Source of the DNA: Aristolochia californica
Lineage: Eukaryota > Streptophyta > Magnoliopsida > Piperales > Aristolochiaceae
Reading direction: 5' to 3'
NCBI GenBank assembly: GCA_029961685.1
Contig: JARWKL010000006.1
Location: 14,700,748 to 14,764,747 of the forward strand
DNA length: 64,000 bases
In this document: piece by piece, positions 14,901 to 26,560 of the stretch
Numbering within the stretch: position 1 is the first letter of the stretch
Layout: the number at the start of each line of letters is the position of its first letter
The notes under the pieces: model-generated
Database searches by the model: none
The model's input: only the letters and a program-made list of their open reading frames with translations
What the model was told of the DNA's origin: nothing
Program-made: the position numbers and the translations under genes

Positions 14901-16372
14901 TAGCTTGGTGAAATTTTATAGGAAAGGGACTTCTAATTGATCCTAACATTCTTTAAATGTGGTGGATATGTATGCCCGTATGATGTTCAGGATGCAAGTG
15001 GCCTAATGATGCCAAAGATTTCAAGGAGTAGAAACAATCAGATTCACAAGTGGTTGGATATTTACAAGAGCCAAACAACCACTTTTTTGTCTGTCCTTGA
15101 AAATCACAGATACTTTTTTGAATTATCTCTCTCAGCATTAGTGCATTTTCCATTTTGGATGTTCAATTTTTTTTTAGATCCAAACTTGAGTTTTCACTCT
15201 CCCATTTTTCACGTAAACAAAAAAGATATAAGGCAAATAGATCACAACAAAATGGCAATTTTAGAGTTCATGTATGCAAAAAAATGTGAAAACTATAATA
15301 AATGTAAGTGAAGAAAATTATTCGACGCACTAAAAATGAACTCGAAGGTTTCTTTACCCTTGTTTAGGAAATTCCACAAGTACAACCCCTAATAATTAGC
15401 TTTGTGGAATTTTATAGGAAAGTGACTTCTAACTGATCCTAACATGCTTTAAATGTGGTGGATATACATGCCAGAAACATGTTGAGGAAGCAAGTGGCCT
15501 AATGATGCCAAAAAATTCCAGGAGTAGAAAAATCAGATTCTCAAGTGGTTGGATATTTACTAGAGCCAAATAACCCACTTTTCACTTATCGTTAAAAATG
15601 ACAAATACTTTTTGGAATTATCTCTCTCAGCATTTGTCCATTTTCCCTTTTGGATGATCAAATTTTTTTTTAGATCCAAACTTGAGTTTTTACTCTCACA
15701 TTTTTCTCGTAAACCAAAAAGATATATGGCAAATAGATCGCAACAAAATGATAATTTTAGAGTTCATGTATGCAAAAAAATTTGAAAACTATAATAAATG
15801 TAAGTGAAGAAAATTATTTCACGCACTAAAAATGAACTCCAAGCTTTTGTTGTCCATGTTTGGGAAATTCCACTAGTACAACCCCTAATAATTAGCTTGG
15901 TGGAATTTTATAGGAAAGGGACTTCTAACTGATCCTAACATGCTTTAAATGTTGTGGATATGCATGCCAAAAACATGTTGAGGATGCAAGTGGCCTAATG
16001 ATGCCAAAATTTTCAAGGAGTAGAAAAACTCAGATTCTCAAGTGGTTGGATATTTACTAGAGCCTAAGAACCCACTTTTTGCCTATCCTTAAAAAGCACA
16101 GATACTTTTTGGAATTATCTCACTTAGCATGTTTAGATTTTCCATTTTGGATTTACAATTTTTTTTTCAGATCCAAACTTGAGTTTTCACTCTAGCGTTT
16201 TTCTCGTAAACAAAAAAGATATAAGGCAAATAGATTGCTACAAAATGAAAATTTTAGAGTTGATGTATGCAAAAAAAATTGAAAACTATAATAAATATAA
16301 GTAAAAAAAATTATTTCACGCACAAAAAATGAACTCCAAGGTTTTGTTATCCATGTTTAGGAAATTCCACAA

Positions 16373-16847
16373 GTACAACCCCTAATAATTAGCTTGGTGG
16401 AATTTTATAGGAAAGGGACTTCTAACTGATCCTAACATGCCTTAAAAGTGGTGGATATGCATTCTAGAAACATGTTGATGATTCTAGAGGCCTAATGATG
16501 CCAAAAATTTCACGGAGTAGAAAAAATCAGAATCTCAAGTAGTTGGATATTAATGAGAGCAAAACAACCCACTTTTTGCCTATCCTTAAAAATCACAGAT
16601 ACTTTTTGGAATTATCTCTCTCAGCATTTGTTCATTTTCCATTTTGGATTTTTAATTTTTTTCAGATCCAAACGTGAGTTTTCACTCTCCCATTTTTCTC
16701 GTAAACAAAAAAGATATCAGGCAAATAGATCGCGACAAAAAGAAAATTTTACAGTTCATGTATGCAAAAAATTTTGAAAACTTTAATAAATGTAAGTGTA
16801 GAAAATTATTTCATGCACTAAAAATGAACTCCAAGGTTTTGTTATCC
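16373..16847 (+). repeat. Satellite unit with 22-bp deletion at the unit junction
   Basis: The unit is 475 bp. Near 16845 the sequence passes directly from GTTATCCATA to CAACCCCTAATAATTAG. The stretch TGTTTGGGAAATTCCACTAG and the anchor's first bases are lost. The lost piece is flanked by short similar sequence (CCAT and CCAC), which fits a small microhomology-mediated deletion. The rest of the unit is ordinary. Confidence 0.8.
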
Positions 16848-17345
16848 ATACAACCCCTAATAATTAGCTTGGTGAAATTTTATAGGAAAGGGACTTCCAA
16901 CTTATCCTAACATGCTTTAAATGTGCTGGATATGCATGCCAGAATCATGTGTAGGATGCAAGTGGCCTAATGATGCCAAGGATTTCAAGGAGTAGAAAAA
17001 ATCATATTCTCATGTGGTTGGATATTTACCAGAACCAAACAACCACTTTTTCGCCTATCCTTAAAAATCATAGATCCTTTTTTGAATTATCTCTCTTAGC
17101 ATTTGTGCATTTTCCATTTTGGACATTTAAATTTTTTTTCAGATCCAAACTTGAGTATTTACTCTCCCATTTTTCTCGTAAACAAAAAAGATATAAGGCA
17201 AAGAGATCGCAACAAAAATAAAATTTTAGAGTTCATGTATTTTAAAAAAAATTGAAAACTATAATAAATATAAGTGAAGAAAATTATTTCACGCACTAAA
17301 AATGAACTCCAAGCTTTTGTTATCCATGTTTGGGAAATTCCACTA

Positions 17346-17819
17346 GTACAACCCCTAATAATTAGCTTGGTGGAATTTTATAGGAAAGAGACTTCTAACT
17401 TATGCTAACATGATTTAAATGCGGTGGATATGCATGCCAGAAACATGTTGTGGATGCAAGTGGCCTAATGATGCCAAAAATTTCAAGGAGTAGAAAAAAT
17501 CAGATTCTCAAGTGGTTGGATATTTACCAGAGCCAAACAACCCACTTTTTGCCTATCCTTAAAAATCGCAGATACTTTTTGGAATTATCTCTCTCAGCAT
17601 ATGTGCATTTTCCATTTTGGATGTTCAAATTTTTTTATACAACCAAACTTGAGTTCCCACTCTCCCATTTTTCTCGTAAATAAAAAAGATACAAGGCATG
17701 TAGATTGCAACAAAATGAAAATTTTAGAGTTCATGTATGCAAATAAATGTCAAAACTATAGCAAACGTAAGAAAAGAAAATTATTTCACGCACTAAAAAT
17801 GGTTTGGGAAATTCCACTA
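17346..17819 (+). repeat. Satellite unit with 22-bp deletion before the anchor
   Basis: The unit is 474 bp. At about 17798-17806 it reads CTAAAAATGGTTTGGG. The usual AACTCCAAGG...TTATCCATG between the two ATG triplets is missing. The deletion joins ATG to ATG, so a three-base microhomology is visible. It is a different deletion from the one in the preceding short unit, although it is the same size. Confidence 0.8.
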
Positions 17820-20800
17820 GTACAACCCCTGATATATAGCTTGGTGAAATAATATAGGAAAGGGACTTCTAACTGATCCTAACATGGTTCAAATGTGGTG
17901 GATATACATGCCAGAATCATGTTGAAGATGCAAGTGGCCAAATGATGCCAAAGATTTCATGGAGTAGAAAAAATCAGATTCTCAAGTGGTTGGATATTCA
18001 CCTGAGCCAAACAACCCACCTTTTGCCTGTCCTTAAAAATTACAGATACTTTTTTCTAATTATCTCTCTCAACATTTGTGCATTTTTCATTTTGGATGTT
18101 CAAATTTTTTTTCAGATCCAGACTTTAGATTTCACTCTCCCATTTTCTAGTAAACAAAAAATATATAAGGCAAATAGATCGCGACAAAATGAAAATTTTA
18201 GAGTTCATGTATAGTAAAAAAAATTGAAAACTATATTAAATGTACGTGAAGAAAATAATTTCACGCTCTAAAAAGTATCTCCAAGGTTTTGTTATCCACG
18301 TTTGGGAAATTCCACTAGTACAACCCCTAATAATTAGCTTGGTGGAATTTTATAGGAAAGGGACTTTTAACTGGTCCTAACATGCTTTAAATGCAGTGGA
18401 TAGACATGCCAGAAACAGGTTGGGGATGCAAGTGGCCTAATGATGCCAAAAATTTCAAGGAGTAGAAAAAATCAGATTCTCAAGTGGTTGGATATTTACC
18501 AGAGCCAAACAACCCACTTTTTGCCTATCCTAAAAAATCACAGATACTTTTTGGAATTATCTCACTCAGCATATGTGCGTTTTACATTTTGGATGTTCAA
18601 TTTTTTTTTCATATCCAAACTTGAGTTTTTTCTCTCACATTTTTCACGTAAACAAAAAATATATAAGGCTAATAGATCGCAAAAAAATAAAAATTTAAGA
18701 GTTCGTGTATGCAAAAAAATTTGAAAACTATAATAAATGTAAGTGAAGAAAATTATTTCATGCACTAAAAATTAACTCCAAGATTTTGTTATCCATGTTT
18801 GGGAAATTCAACTAGTACAACCGCTAATAATTAGCTTGGTAGAATTTTATATGAAAGGGACTTCTAACTGATCCTAACATGCTTTAAATGTGGTCGATAT
18901 GCTTGCCTGAAACATGTCGAGGATGCAAGTGGCCTAATGATGCCAAAAATTTCAAGGAGTAGAAAAAATCAGATTCTAAAGTTTTTCATATTTACAAGAG
19001 CCAAGCAACAAACTTTTTGCCAATCCTTAAAAATCATAGATACTTTTTTGAGTTATCTCTCTCAGCATTTGTGCATTTTCCATTTTGGATGTTCAAATAT
19101 TTTTTCAGATCCAAACTTGAGTTTTCACTCTCCCATTTTTCTGGTAAACAAAAAAGATGTATGGCAAATAGATCGCAACAAAATGAAAATTTTAGAGTTC
19201 ATGTACGCAAAAAAAATTGAAAATTATAATAAATGTAAGTGAAGAAAATTATTTCATGCACTAAAAATGAACTCCAACGTTTTGTTATCCATGTTTGGAA
19301 AATTCCACTAGTATAACCCTAATAATTAACTTGTTGGAATTTTATAGGAAAGAGACTTCTAATTGATCCTAATATGATTGAAATGTGGTGGATATGCATG
19401 CCAGAAACATGTTGAGGATGCAAGTGGCCTAATGATGCCAAAAATTTCAAGGAGTAGAAAAAATCAGATTCTCAAGTGGTTAGATAAGTTACCAGAGCTT
19501 AACAACCCACTTTTTGCCTAACCTTAAAAATCACAAATACTTTTTGGAATTATCTCTCTCAGCATTTGAGCATTTTCCATTTTGGATTTTCTAAATTTTT
19601 TTCAGATCCAAACTTGATTTTGCCCTCTTCCATTTTTCTTGTAAACAAAAAAGATATAAGGCAAATAGATCACAAGAAAATGAAAACTTTAGAGTTCATG
19701 TATGCAAAAAAATATGAAAACTTTAATAAATGTAAGTGAAGAAAACTATTTCACGCACTAAAAATGAACTCCAAGGTTTTCTTATCCATGTTTAGGAAAT
19801 TCCACAAGTACAACCCCTAGTAATTAGCTTGGTGGAATTTTATTGGAAAGGGACTTCTAACTGATCCTAACATGCTTTAAATGTGTTGGATATGCATGCT
19901 AGAAACATGTCGAGGATGCAAGTGGCCTAATGAAGCCAAAAATTTCAAGGAGTAGAAAAAATCAGATTCTCTAGTTGTTGGATATTTACAAGAGCCAAAC
20001 AAATTTAGTTTTTGCCTATCCTTAAAAATCATAGATACTTTTTGGAATATGTCTCTCAGAATTTGTGCATTTTCAATTTTGGATGTTCATCTTTTTTTCA
20101 GATTCAAACTTGAGTTTTTACTCTCCCTTTTTTCTCGTAAACAAAAAATATATATGGCTAATAGATCGCAACAAAATGAAAATTTTAGAGTTCATGTGTG
20201 TTAATAAAAATTGCAAACTATAATAAATGTAAGTGAAGAAAATTATTTCACGCACAAAAACTGAACTCCAGGGTTTTGAAATCCATGTTTGGGAAATTCC
20301 ACCAGTACAACCCATAATAATTTGCTTGGTGGTATTTTATAGGAAAGGGACTTTTAACATATCCTAACATGCTTTAAATGTGGTGGATATGCATGCCAGA
20401 AACATGTTGAGGATGCAAGCGGCCTAATGATGTCAAAAATTCAAGGTGTAGAAAAAATCAGATTCTCAAGTGGTTGGATATTTACCAGAGCCAAACGACC
20501 CACTTTGTTCCTATCGTAAAAAATCACACATACTTTTTGGAATTGTCTCTCTCTGCATATGTGCATTTTCCATTTCGGTTGTTCAAATTATTTTCAGATC
20601 CAAACTTGAGTTTTTACTCTCCCATTTTTCTGGTAAACAAAAAAGATACATGGCTAAAAGATCGCAACAAAATGAAAATTTAAGAGATCATCTATGCAAA
20701 AAATTTTGGAAGCTATAATAAATGTAATTGAAGAAAATTATTTCACACACTAAAAATGAACTCCAAGGTTTTGTTATCCATGTTTGAAAAATTCCACAAG

Positions 20801-22283
20801 TACAACCCCTAATAATTAGCTAGGTGGAATTTTAAAGGACGGGGACTTCTAACTGATGCTAACATGCTTTAAATGTGACGGATATGCATGCCAGAAACAT
20901 GTCGAGGATGCAAGTGGACTAATGATGCCAAAAATTTCAAGGAGTAGAAAAAATCAAATTCTCAAGTTGTTGGATATTTACAAGTGCCAAACAACCCACT
21001 TTTTGCCTATCCGTAAAAATCACATATACTTTTTGGAGTTATCTCTCTCACCATATTTGCATTTTCCATTTTGGATGTTCAAATTTTTTTTCACATCCAA
21101 ACTTGAGTTTTCACTCTCCCATTTTTCTCGAAAACAGAAAAGATATAAGGCATATAGATCGCAACAAATTGAAAATTTCTGAGTCCATGTATGCAAAAAA
21201 AATTGAATACTATAATAAATGTAAGTGAAGAAAATTATTTCACGTGGTAAAAATGAACTCATTGGTTTTGTATTCCATGTTTGGGAAATTCCACTAGTAC
21301 AACCTCTAATAATTAGCTTGGTTGAATATTATAGGAAAGGAACTTTTAACTAATCCTAACATGTTTTAAATGTGGTGGATATGCATGCCAGAATCATGTT
21401 GAGGATGCAAGTGGCCTAATGATGCCAAAGATTTCAAGGAGTAGAAAAAATCAAATTCTCAAGTGGTTGGATATTTACCAGAGCCAGACAACCCACTTTT
21501 TGCCTGTCCTTAAAAATCACAGATGCTTTTTTGAATTATCTCTCTCAGCATTTGTGCATTTTCCATTTTTGGATGTACAAATTTTTTTTCAGATCCAAAC
21601 TTCAGTTTTCACTCTCCCATTTTTCTCGTAAATAAAAAAGATATATAACAAATAGATCGCAGCAAAATGAAAATTTTAGAGTTCATGTATGCAAAAAAGT
21701 TTGGAAACTATAATAAATGTAAGTGAAGAAAATTATTTCACGCGCTAAAACTGAACTCTAAGGTTTTGTTATCCATGTTTTGGAAATTCCACTAGTACAA
21801 TCCCTAATAATTAGCTTCTTTGAATATTATAGGAAAGAGAATTCTAACTGATCCTAACTTGCTTTAAATGTGGTGGATATCCATGCCAAAATCAAGTTGA
21901 GGATGCAAGTGGCCTAATGATGCCAAAAATATCAAGGAGTAGAAAACATCAGATTCTCAAGTTGTTGGATATTTACGAGAGCCAAACAACCCACTTTTTG
22001 CCTATCCTTAAAAATCACAGATACTTTTTGGAATTATCTCTCTCACCATTTGTGCATTTTCCACTTTGGACGTCAATTTTTTTTTTAGATCCAAACATGA
22101 GTTTCCACATTTTTCTGGTAAAAAACAAAGATATAAGGCAAATAAATTGCAACAAAATGAAAATTTTAGAGTTCATGTAAGGAAAAAAAATTAAAACTAT
22201 AATAAATGTAAGTGAAGAAAATTATTTCACGCACTAAAAATGAACTCCAAGGTTTTGTTATCCATGTTTGCGAAATTCCAGTA

Positions 22284-22728
22284 GTACAATCCCTAATAAT
22301 TAGCTTGGTGGAATTTTATAGGAAATGAACTTCTAACTGATCCTGCATGCCAGAAACTTGTTGAGGATGCAAGTGGCCTAATGATGCCAAAGATTTCAAG
22401 GAGTAGAAAACACCAGATTCTCAAGTGGTTGGATATTTACAGAAGGTAAACAACCCACTTTTCGCCTATCCTTAAAAATCACAAATACTTTTTTGGAATT
22501 ATCTCTCTCAGCAATTTTTTTTTCAGATCCCAACTTGAGTTTTCACCCTCCATTTTTTCTAGTAAACAAAGAAGATATAAGGCAAATAGATCGCAACAAA
22601 ATGAAAATTTGAGAGTTCATGTATGCAAAAAAATTTGAAAATTATAATAAACGTAAATCAAGAAAATTATTTCACGCACTAAAAATGAACTCCAAGGTTT
22701 TGTTATCCATGTTTGGGAAATTCCACTA
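22284..22728 (+). repeat. Satellite unit with two internal deletions
   Basis: The unit is 445 bp. One deletion near 22345 joins CTAACTGATCCT to GCATGCCAGAAAC and removes about 25 bp. A second near 22513 joins CTCTCAGCA directly to the T run before CAGATCC and removes about 27 bp. The unit directly precedes the 37-bp minisatellite block. Confidence 0.8.
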
Positions 22729-22790
22729 GTACAACCCCCAATAATTTTATTGGAAAGGGACTTCTAACTGATCCTAACATGCTTTAAATG

Positions 22791-22890
22791 TGGTGGATAT
22801 GCATGCCAGAAACATGTTGAGGTTTTGTGGTGGATATGCATGCCAGAAACATGTTGAGGTTTTGTGGTGGATATGCATGCCAGAAACAAC
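22791..22890 (+). repeat. 37-bp triplicate minisatellite inside a satellite unit
   Basis: Three copies of a 37-bp segment start at 22791, 22828 and 22865, each beginning TGGTGGATATGCATGCCAG. The first two end GTTGAGGTTTTG. The third is cut after CAGAAAC and passes directly to AACAACCCACTTTTCGCC, so about 100 bp of the usual monomer (the ATGCCAAAAATTTC...GAGCC part) is missing. The copies I compared look identical, which implies a young replication-slippage event. The unit is 463 bp overall. Confidence 0.92.
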
Positions 22891-24182
22891 CCACTTTTCG
22901 CCTATCCATCAAAATCACAGATACTTTTTGGAATTATCCCTCTAAGCATTTGTGCATTTTCTATTTTGGATGTTCGAATTTTTTTTCAAATCCAAACTTG
23001 AGATTTCACTCTCCCACTATTTTTGTAAACAAAAAAGATATAAGGCAAATTGATCGCAACAAAATGAAAATTTTAGAGTTCATGTATGCAAAAAAATTTA
23101 AAAACTATAATAAATTTTAGTGAAGAAAATTATTTCACGAACTAAAAATGAACTCAAAGGTTTTGTTATCCATGGTTGGGAAATTCCACATGTACAACCC
23201 GCAATAATTATCTTGGTGGAATTTTATTGCAAAGGGACTTCTAACTGATCCCAACATGCTTTAAATGTTGTGGATATGCATGCCAGAAACATGTTGAGGT
23301 TGCAAGTGGCCTAATGATGCCAAAAATTTCAAGGAGTAGAAAATATCAGATTCTCAAGTTGTTGGATATTTACAAGTGCCAAACAACCCACTTTTTGCCT
23401 ATCCTTAAAAATCACAGGTACTTTTTGGAGTTGTCTCTCTCAGCATTTGTGCATTTTCCACTTTGGATGTTCAATTTTTTTTCAGATCCAAACTTGAGCT
23501 TTCACTCTCCCATTTTTCTCGTAAAAAAAAAGATATATGGCAAATAGATCGCAACAAAATGAAAATTTTAGAGTTCATGTATGCAAAAAAAATTTAAAAC
23601 TATAGTAAATGTAAGTGAAGAAAATTATTTGACGCACTAAAAATGAAATCCAAGGTTTTGTTATCCATGTTTGTAAAATTCCACTAGTACAATCCCTAAT
23701 AATTAGCTTGGTGGGATTTTATAGGAAATGAACTTCTAACTGATCCTAACATGCTCTAAATGTGGTGGATATGCATGCCAGAAGCATGTTGAGGATGCAA
23801 GTGGCCAAATGATACCAAAGATTTCAAGGAGTAGAAAAAATCAGTTTCTCAAGTGGTTGGGTATTTACCTGAGCCAAACAACCCACTTTGTTCCTATCCA
23901 TCAAAATCGCAGAAATTTTTAGAAATTATCTCTCTCAGCATTTGTGCATTTTCCATTTTGGATGTTCAAATTTTTTTTCAGATCCAAACTTGAGATTTCA
24001 CTATCCGACTTTTCTTGTAAACAAAAAAGATATAAGGCAAATAGATCACAACAATATGAAAATTTAGAGTTCATGTATGCAAAAAAAATTGAAAACTATA
24101 ATAAATGTAAGTGAAGAAAATTATATCACACACTAAAAATGAACTCCATGGTTTTGTTATCCTTGTTTGGGAAATTCCACTT

Positions 24183-24618
24183 TTACAACCCCTAATAATT
24201 AGCTCGGTGGAATTTTATAGGAAAGGGACTTCTAACTGATACTGACATGCTTTAAATGTGGTGGATATGCTTGCCAGAAATATGTTGGGGATGCATGTGG
24301 CCTAATGATGCCAAAAATTTCAGGGAGTACAAAAAATCAGATTCGCAAGTTGTTGGATATTTACTAGAGCCAAAGAACCCATTTTTTGCCTATCCTTAAA
24401 AATCACAGATACTTTTTGGAATTATCTCTCTCAGCGTTTGTGGATTTTCTCGTCAACAAAAAAGATATAAGGCAAATAGATCGCAATAAAATGAAAATTT
24501 TAGATTTCATGTATGCAAAAAAATTTGAAAACTATGATAAATGTAGGTTTAGAAAATTATTTCACTCACTAAATATGAACTCCAAGGTTTTGTTATCCAT
24601 GTTTGGGAAATTCCACTA
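24183..24618 (+). repeat. 436-bp deleted satellite unit, copy 1
   Basis: About 60 bp is missing from the middle. TTTGTG joins GATTTTCTCGTC near 24438-24455, removing the segment that normally runs from CATTTTCCATTTTGG to CACTCTCCC. The pyrimidine tract and T run are lost. The second copy at 26125 has the same breakpoint, so the deletion happened once, before duplication. Confidence 0.88.
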
Positions 24619-24738
24619 GTACAACCCCTAATAATTAGCTTGGTGGGATTTTATAAGAAAGGGACTTCTAACTGATCCTAACATTCTTTAAAAAATGAAC
24701 TCCTAGGTTTTGTTATCCATGTTTGGGAAATTCCACTA
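24619..24738 (+). repeat. 120-bp minimal satellite unit, copy 1
   Basis: The unit keeps only its first ~75 bp and its last ~45 bp. The join reads CATTCTTTAAAAAATGAAC near 24682-24700. It fuses CTTTAAATG to CTAAAAATGAAC within a shared TAAA, so about 376 bp is lost. The same fusion is present at 25507-25626. Confidence 0.9.
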
Positions 24739-25280
24739 GTACAACCCCTAATAATTAGCTTGGTGGAATTGTATAGGAAAGGGACTTCTAACTGATCCTA
24801 ACATGCTTTAAATGTGGTGGATATGCATGCCAGAAACATGTTGTGGATGCAAGTGGCCTAATGATGCTAAAAATTTTAAGGAGTAGAAAAAATCAGATTC
24901 TCAAGTGGTTGGATATTTAACAGAGCCAAATAACCCACTTTTTACCTATTCTTAAAAATTACAGATTCTTTTTTGAATTTTTGTTATCCATGTTTGGGAA
25001 ATTCCACTAGTACAACCCCTAATAATTAGCTTGGTGGAATTGTATAGGAAAGGGACTTCTAACTGATCCTAACATGCTTTAAATGTGGTGGATATGCATG
25101 CCAGAAACATGTTGTGGATGCAAGTGGCCTAATGATGCTAAAAATTTCAAGGAGTAGAAAAAATCAGATTCTCAAGTGGTTAGATATTTAACAGAGCCAA
25201 ACAACCCACTTTTTACCTATTCTTAAAAATCACAGATACTTTTTTGAATTATCTCTTTCAGCATTTGTGCATTTTCCCTT
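24739..25280 (+). repeat. 271-bp tandem duplication of a partial unit
   Basis: The segment 24739-25009 is a unit cut after CTTTTTTGAATT and joined to TTTGTTATCC (near 24980). The next unit, from 25010, repeats its first ~240 bp almost base for base. Both share the rare GGAATTGTATAGG, ATGTTGTGGATGC, GATGCTAAAAATTT, TTTAACAGAGCC and ACCTATTCTTAAAAAT. I count only a handful of mismatches, fewer than between average neighbours, so this is one of the youngest duplications in the window. Confidence 0.9.
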
Positions 25281-25506
25281 TTGGATGTTCAAAATTTTTT
25301 TCAGATCTAAACTTGAGTTTTCACTCTCCCATTTTTCACATAAAATAAATGGATATAAGGCAAATAGATCGCAGCAAAATAAAAATTTTAGAATTCATGT
25401 ATGCAAAAAAATTTATAATTTATAATAAATGTAAGTGAAGAAAATTATTTCACGCACTAAAAAAGCCCTCCAAGGTTTTGTTATCCATGTATGGGAAATT
25501 CCACTA

Positions 25507-25626
25507 GTACAACCCCTAATAATTACCTTGGTGGAATTTTATAGGAAAGGGAATTCTAACTGATCCTAACTTGCTTTAAAAAATGAACTCCAAGGTTTTG
25601 TTATCCATGTTTGGGAAGTTCCATTA
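25507..25626 (+). repeat. 120-bp minimal satellite unit, copy 2
   Basis: It has the same fusion as the unit at 24619, reading CTTGCTTTAAAAAATGAAC near 25570-25588. It differs from copy 1 by a few substitutions (ACCTTGGTGG for AGCTTGGTGG, GGGAATTC for GGGACTTC). The identical length and breakpoint point to common descent and not to independent deletion. Confidence 0.9.
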
Positions 25627-26124
25627 GTACAACCCCTAATAATTAGCTTGGTGAAATATTATCGGAAAGGGACTTCTAATTGATCCTAACATGCTTTAAA
25701 GGTGGTGGATATGCATGCCAGAAACATGTTGAGGATGCAAGTGGTCTAATGATACCAAAAATTTCAAGGAGAAGAAAAAATCAGATTCTCAAGTGGTTGG
25801 ATATTTACCAGTGCAAAACAACCCAGTTTTTGCCTATCCTTAAAAATCATAGATACTTTTTGGAATTATCTCTCTCAAAATTTTTTGCATTTTCCATTTT
25901 TGATGTTCAAATTTTTTTAAAGATCCAAACTTGAGTTTTCCCTCTCCCATTTTTCTCGAAAGCAAAAAAGATATAAGGCAAATAGATCACAACAATATGA
26001 AAATTTTAGAGTTCATGTATGCATAAAAATTTGAAAACTATAATAAATGTAAGTGAAGAAAATTATTTCACGCCCTAAAAATGAACTCCATGGTTTTGTT
26101 ATCCTTGTTTGGGAAATTCCACTT

Positions 26125-26560
26125 TTACAACCTCGAATAATTAGCTCGGTGCAATTTTATAGGAAAGGGATTTCTAACTGATACTGACATGCTTTAAATG
26201 TGGTGGATATGCTTCCCAGAAATATGTTGGGGATGCATGTGGCCTAATGACGCCAAAAATTTCAAGGTGTAAAAAAAATTAGATTCTCATGTTGTTGGAT
26301 ATTTACCAGAGCCAAACTACCCACTTTTTGCTTATCCTTAAAAATCACAAATACTTTTTGGAATTATCTCTCTTAGCATTTGTGGATTTTCTCGTAAAAA
26401 AGAAAGATATAAGGCAAATAGATCGCAATAAAATGAAAATTTAAGAGTTCATGTAGGGAAAAAAATTTGAAAACTATGATAAATGTAAGTTTTGAAAATT
26501 ATTTCACTCACTAAATATGAACTCCAAGGTTTTGTTATCCATGTTTGGGAAATTCCACTA
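26125..26560 (+). repeat. 436-bp deleted satellite unit, copy 2
   Basis: It carries the same ~60-bp deletion as the unit at 24183, with the join TTTGTGGATTTTCTCG near 26379-26394. It differs by scattered substitutions and by AAAAAAGAAAG for CAACAAAAAAG. The following unit also begins with the shared variant TTGGTGGGATTTTATA. Confidence 0.88.

Larger units (their letters stand above)
11407..18317 (+). repeat. Local 6-unit higher-order repeat (period about 2.98 kb)
   Basis: Rare variants recur at six-unit spacing. ATAAATGGTAGTGAAG is at 11822 and 14802. A variant ATCATG/ATGATG followed by TTCAGGATGCAAGTGG with ACAACCACTTTTTTG is at about 12000-12110 and 14990-15090. AGAATCATGTGTAG with TATTCTCATGTGG is at about 13986-14060 and 16940-17015. 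GATTGCTACAAAATG with GCCTAAGAACCC is in units 12900 and 15876. TTAAAAGTGGTGGATATGCA with CAGAATCTCAAG is in units 13397 and 16373. CCTAATATATAGCTTGGTG (14891) and CCTGATATATAGCTTGGTG (17827) match as well. The later copies contain two 22-bp deletions, which accounts for the 14884-to-17820 distance of 2936. About two and a third periods are visible. Confidence 0.7.
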
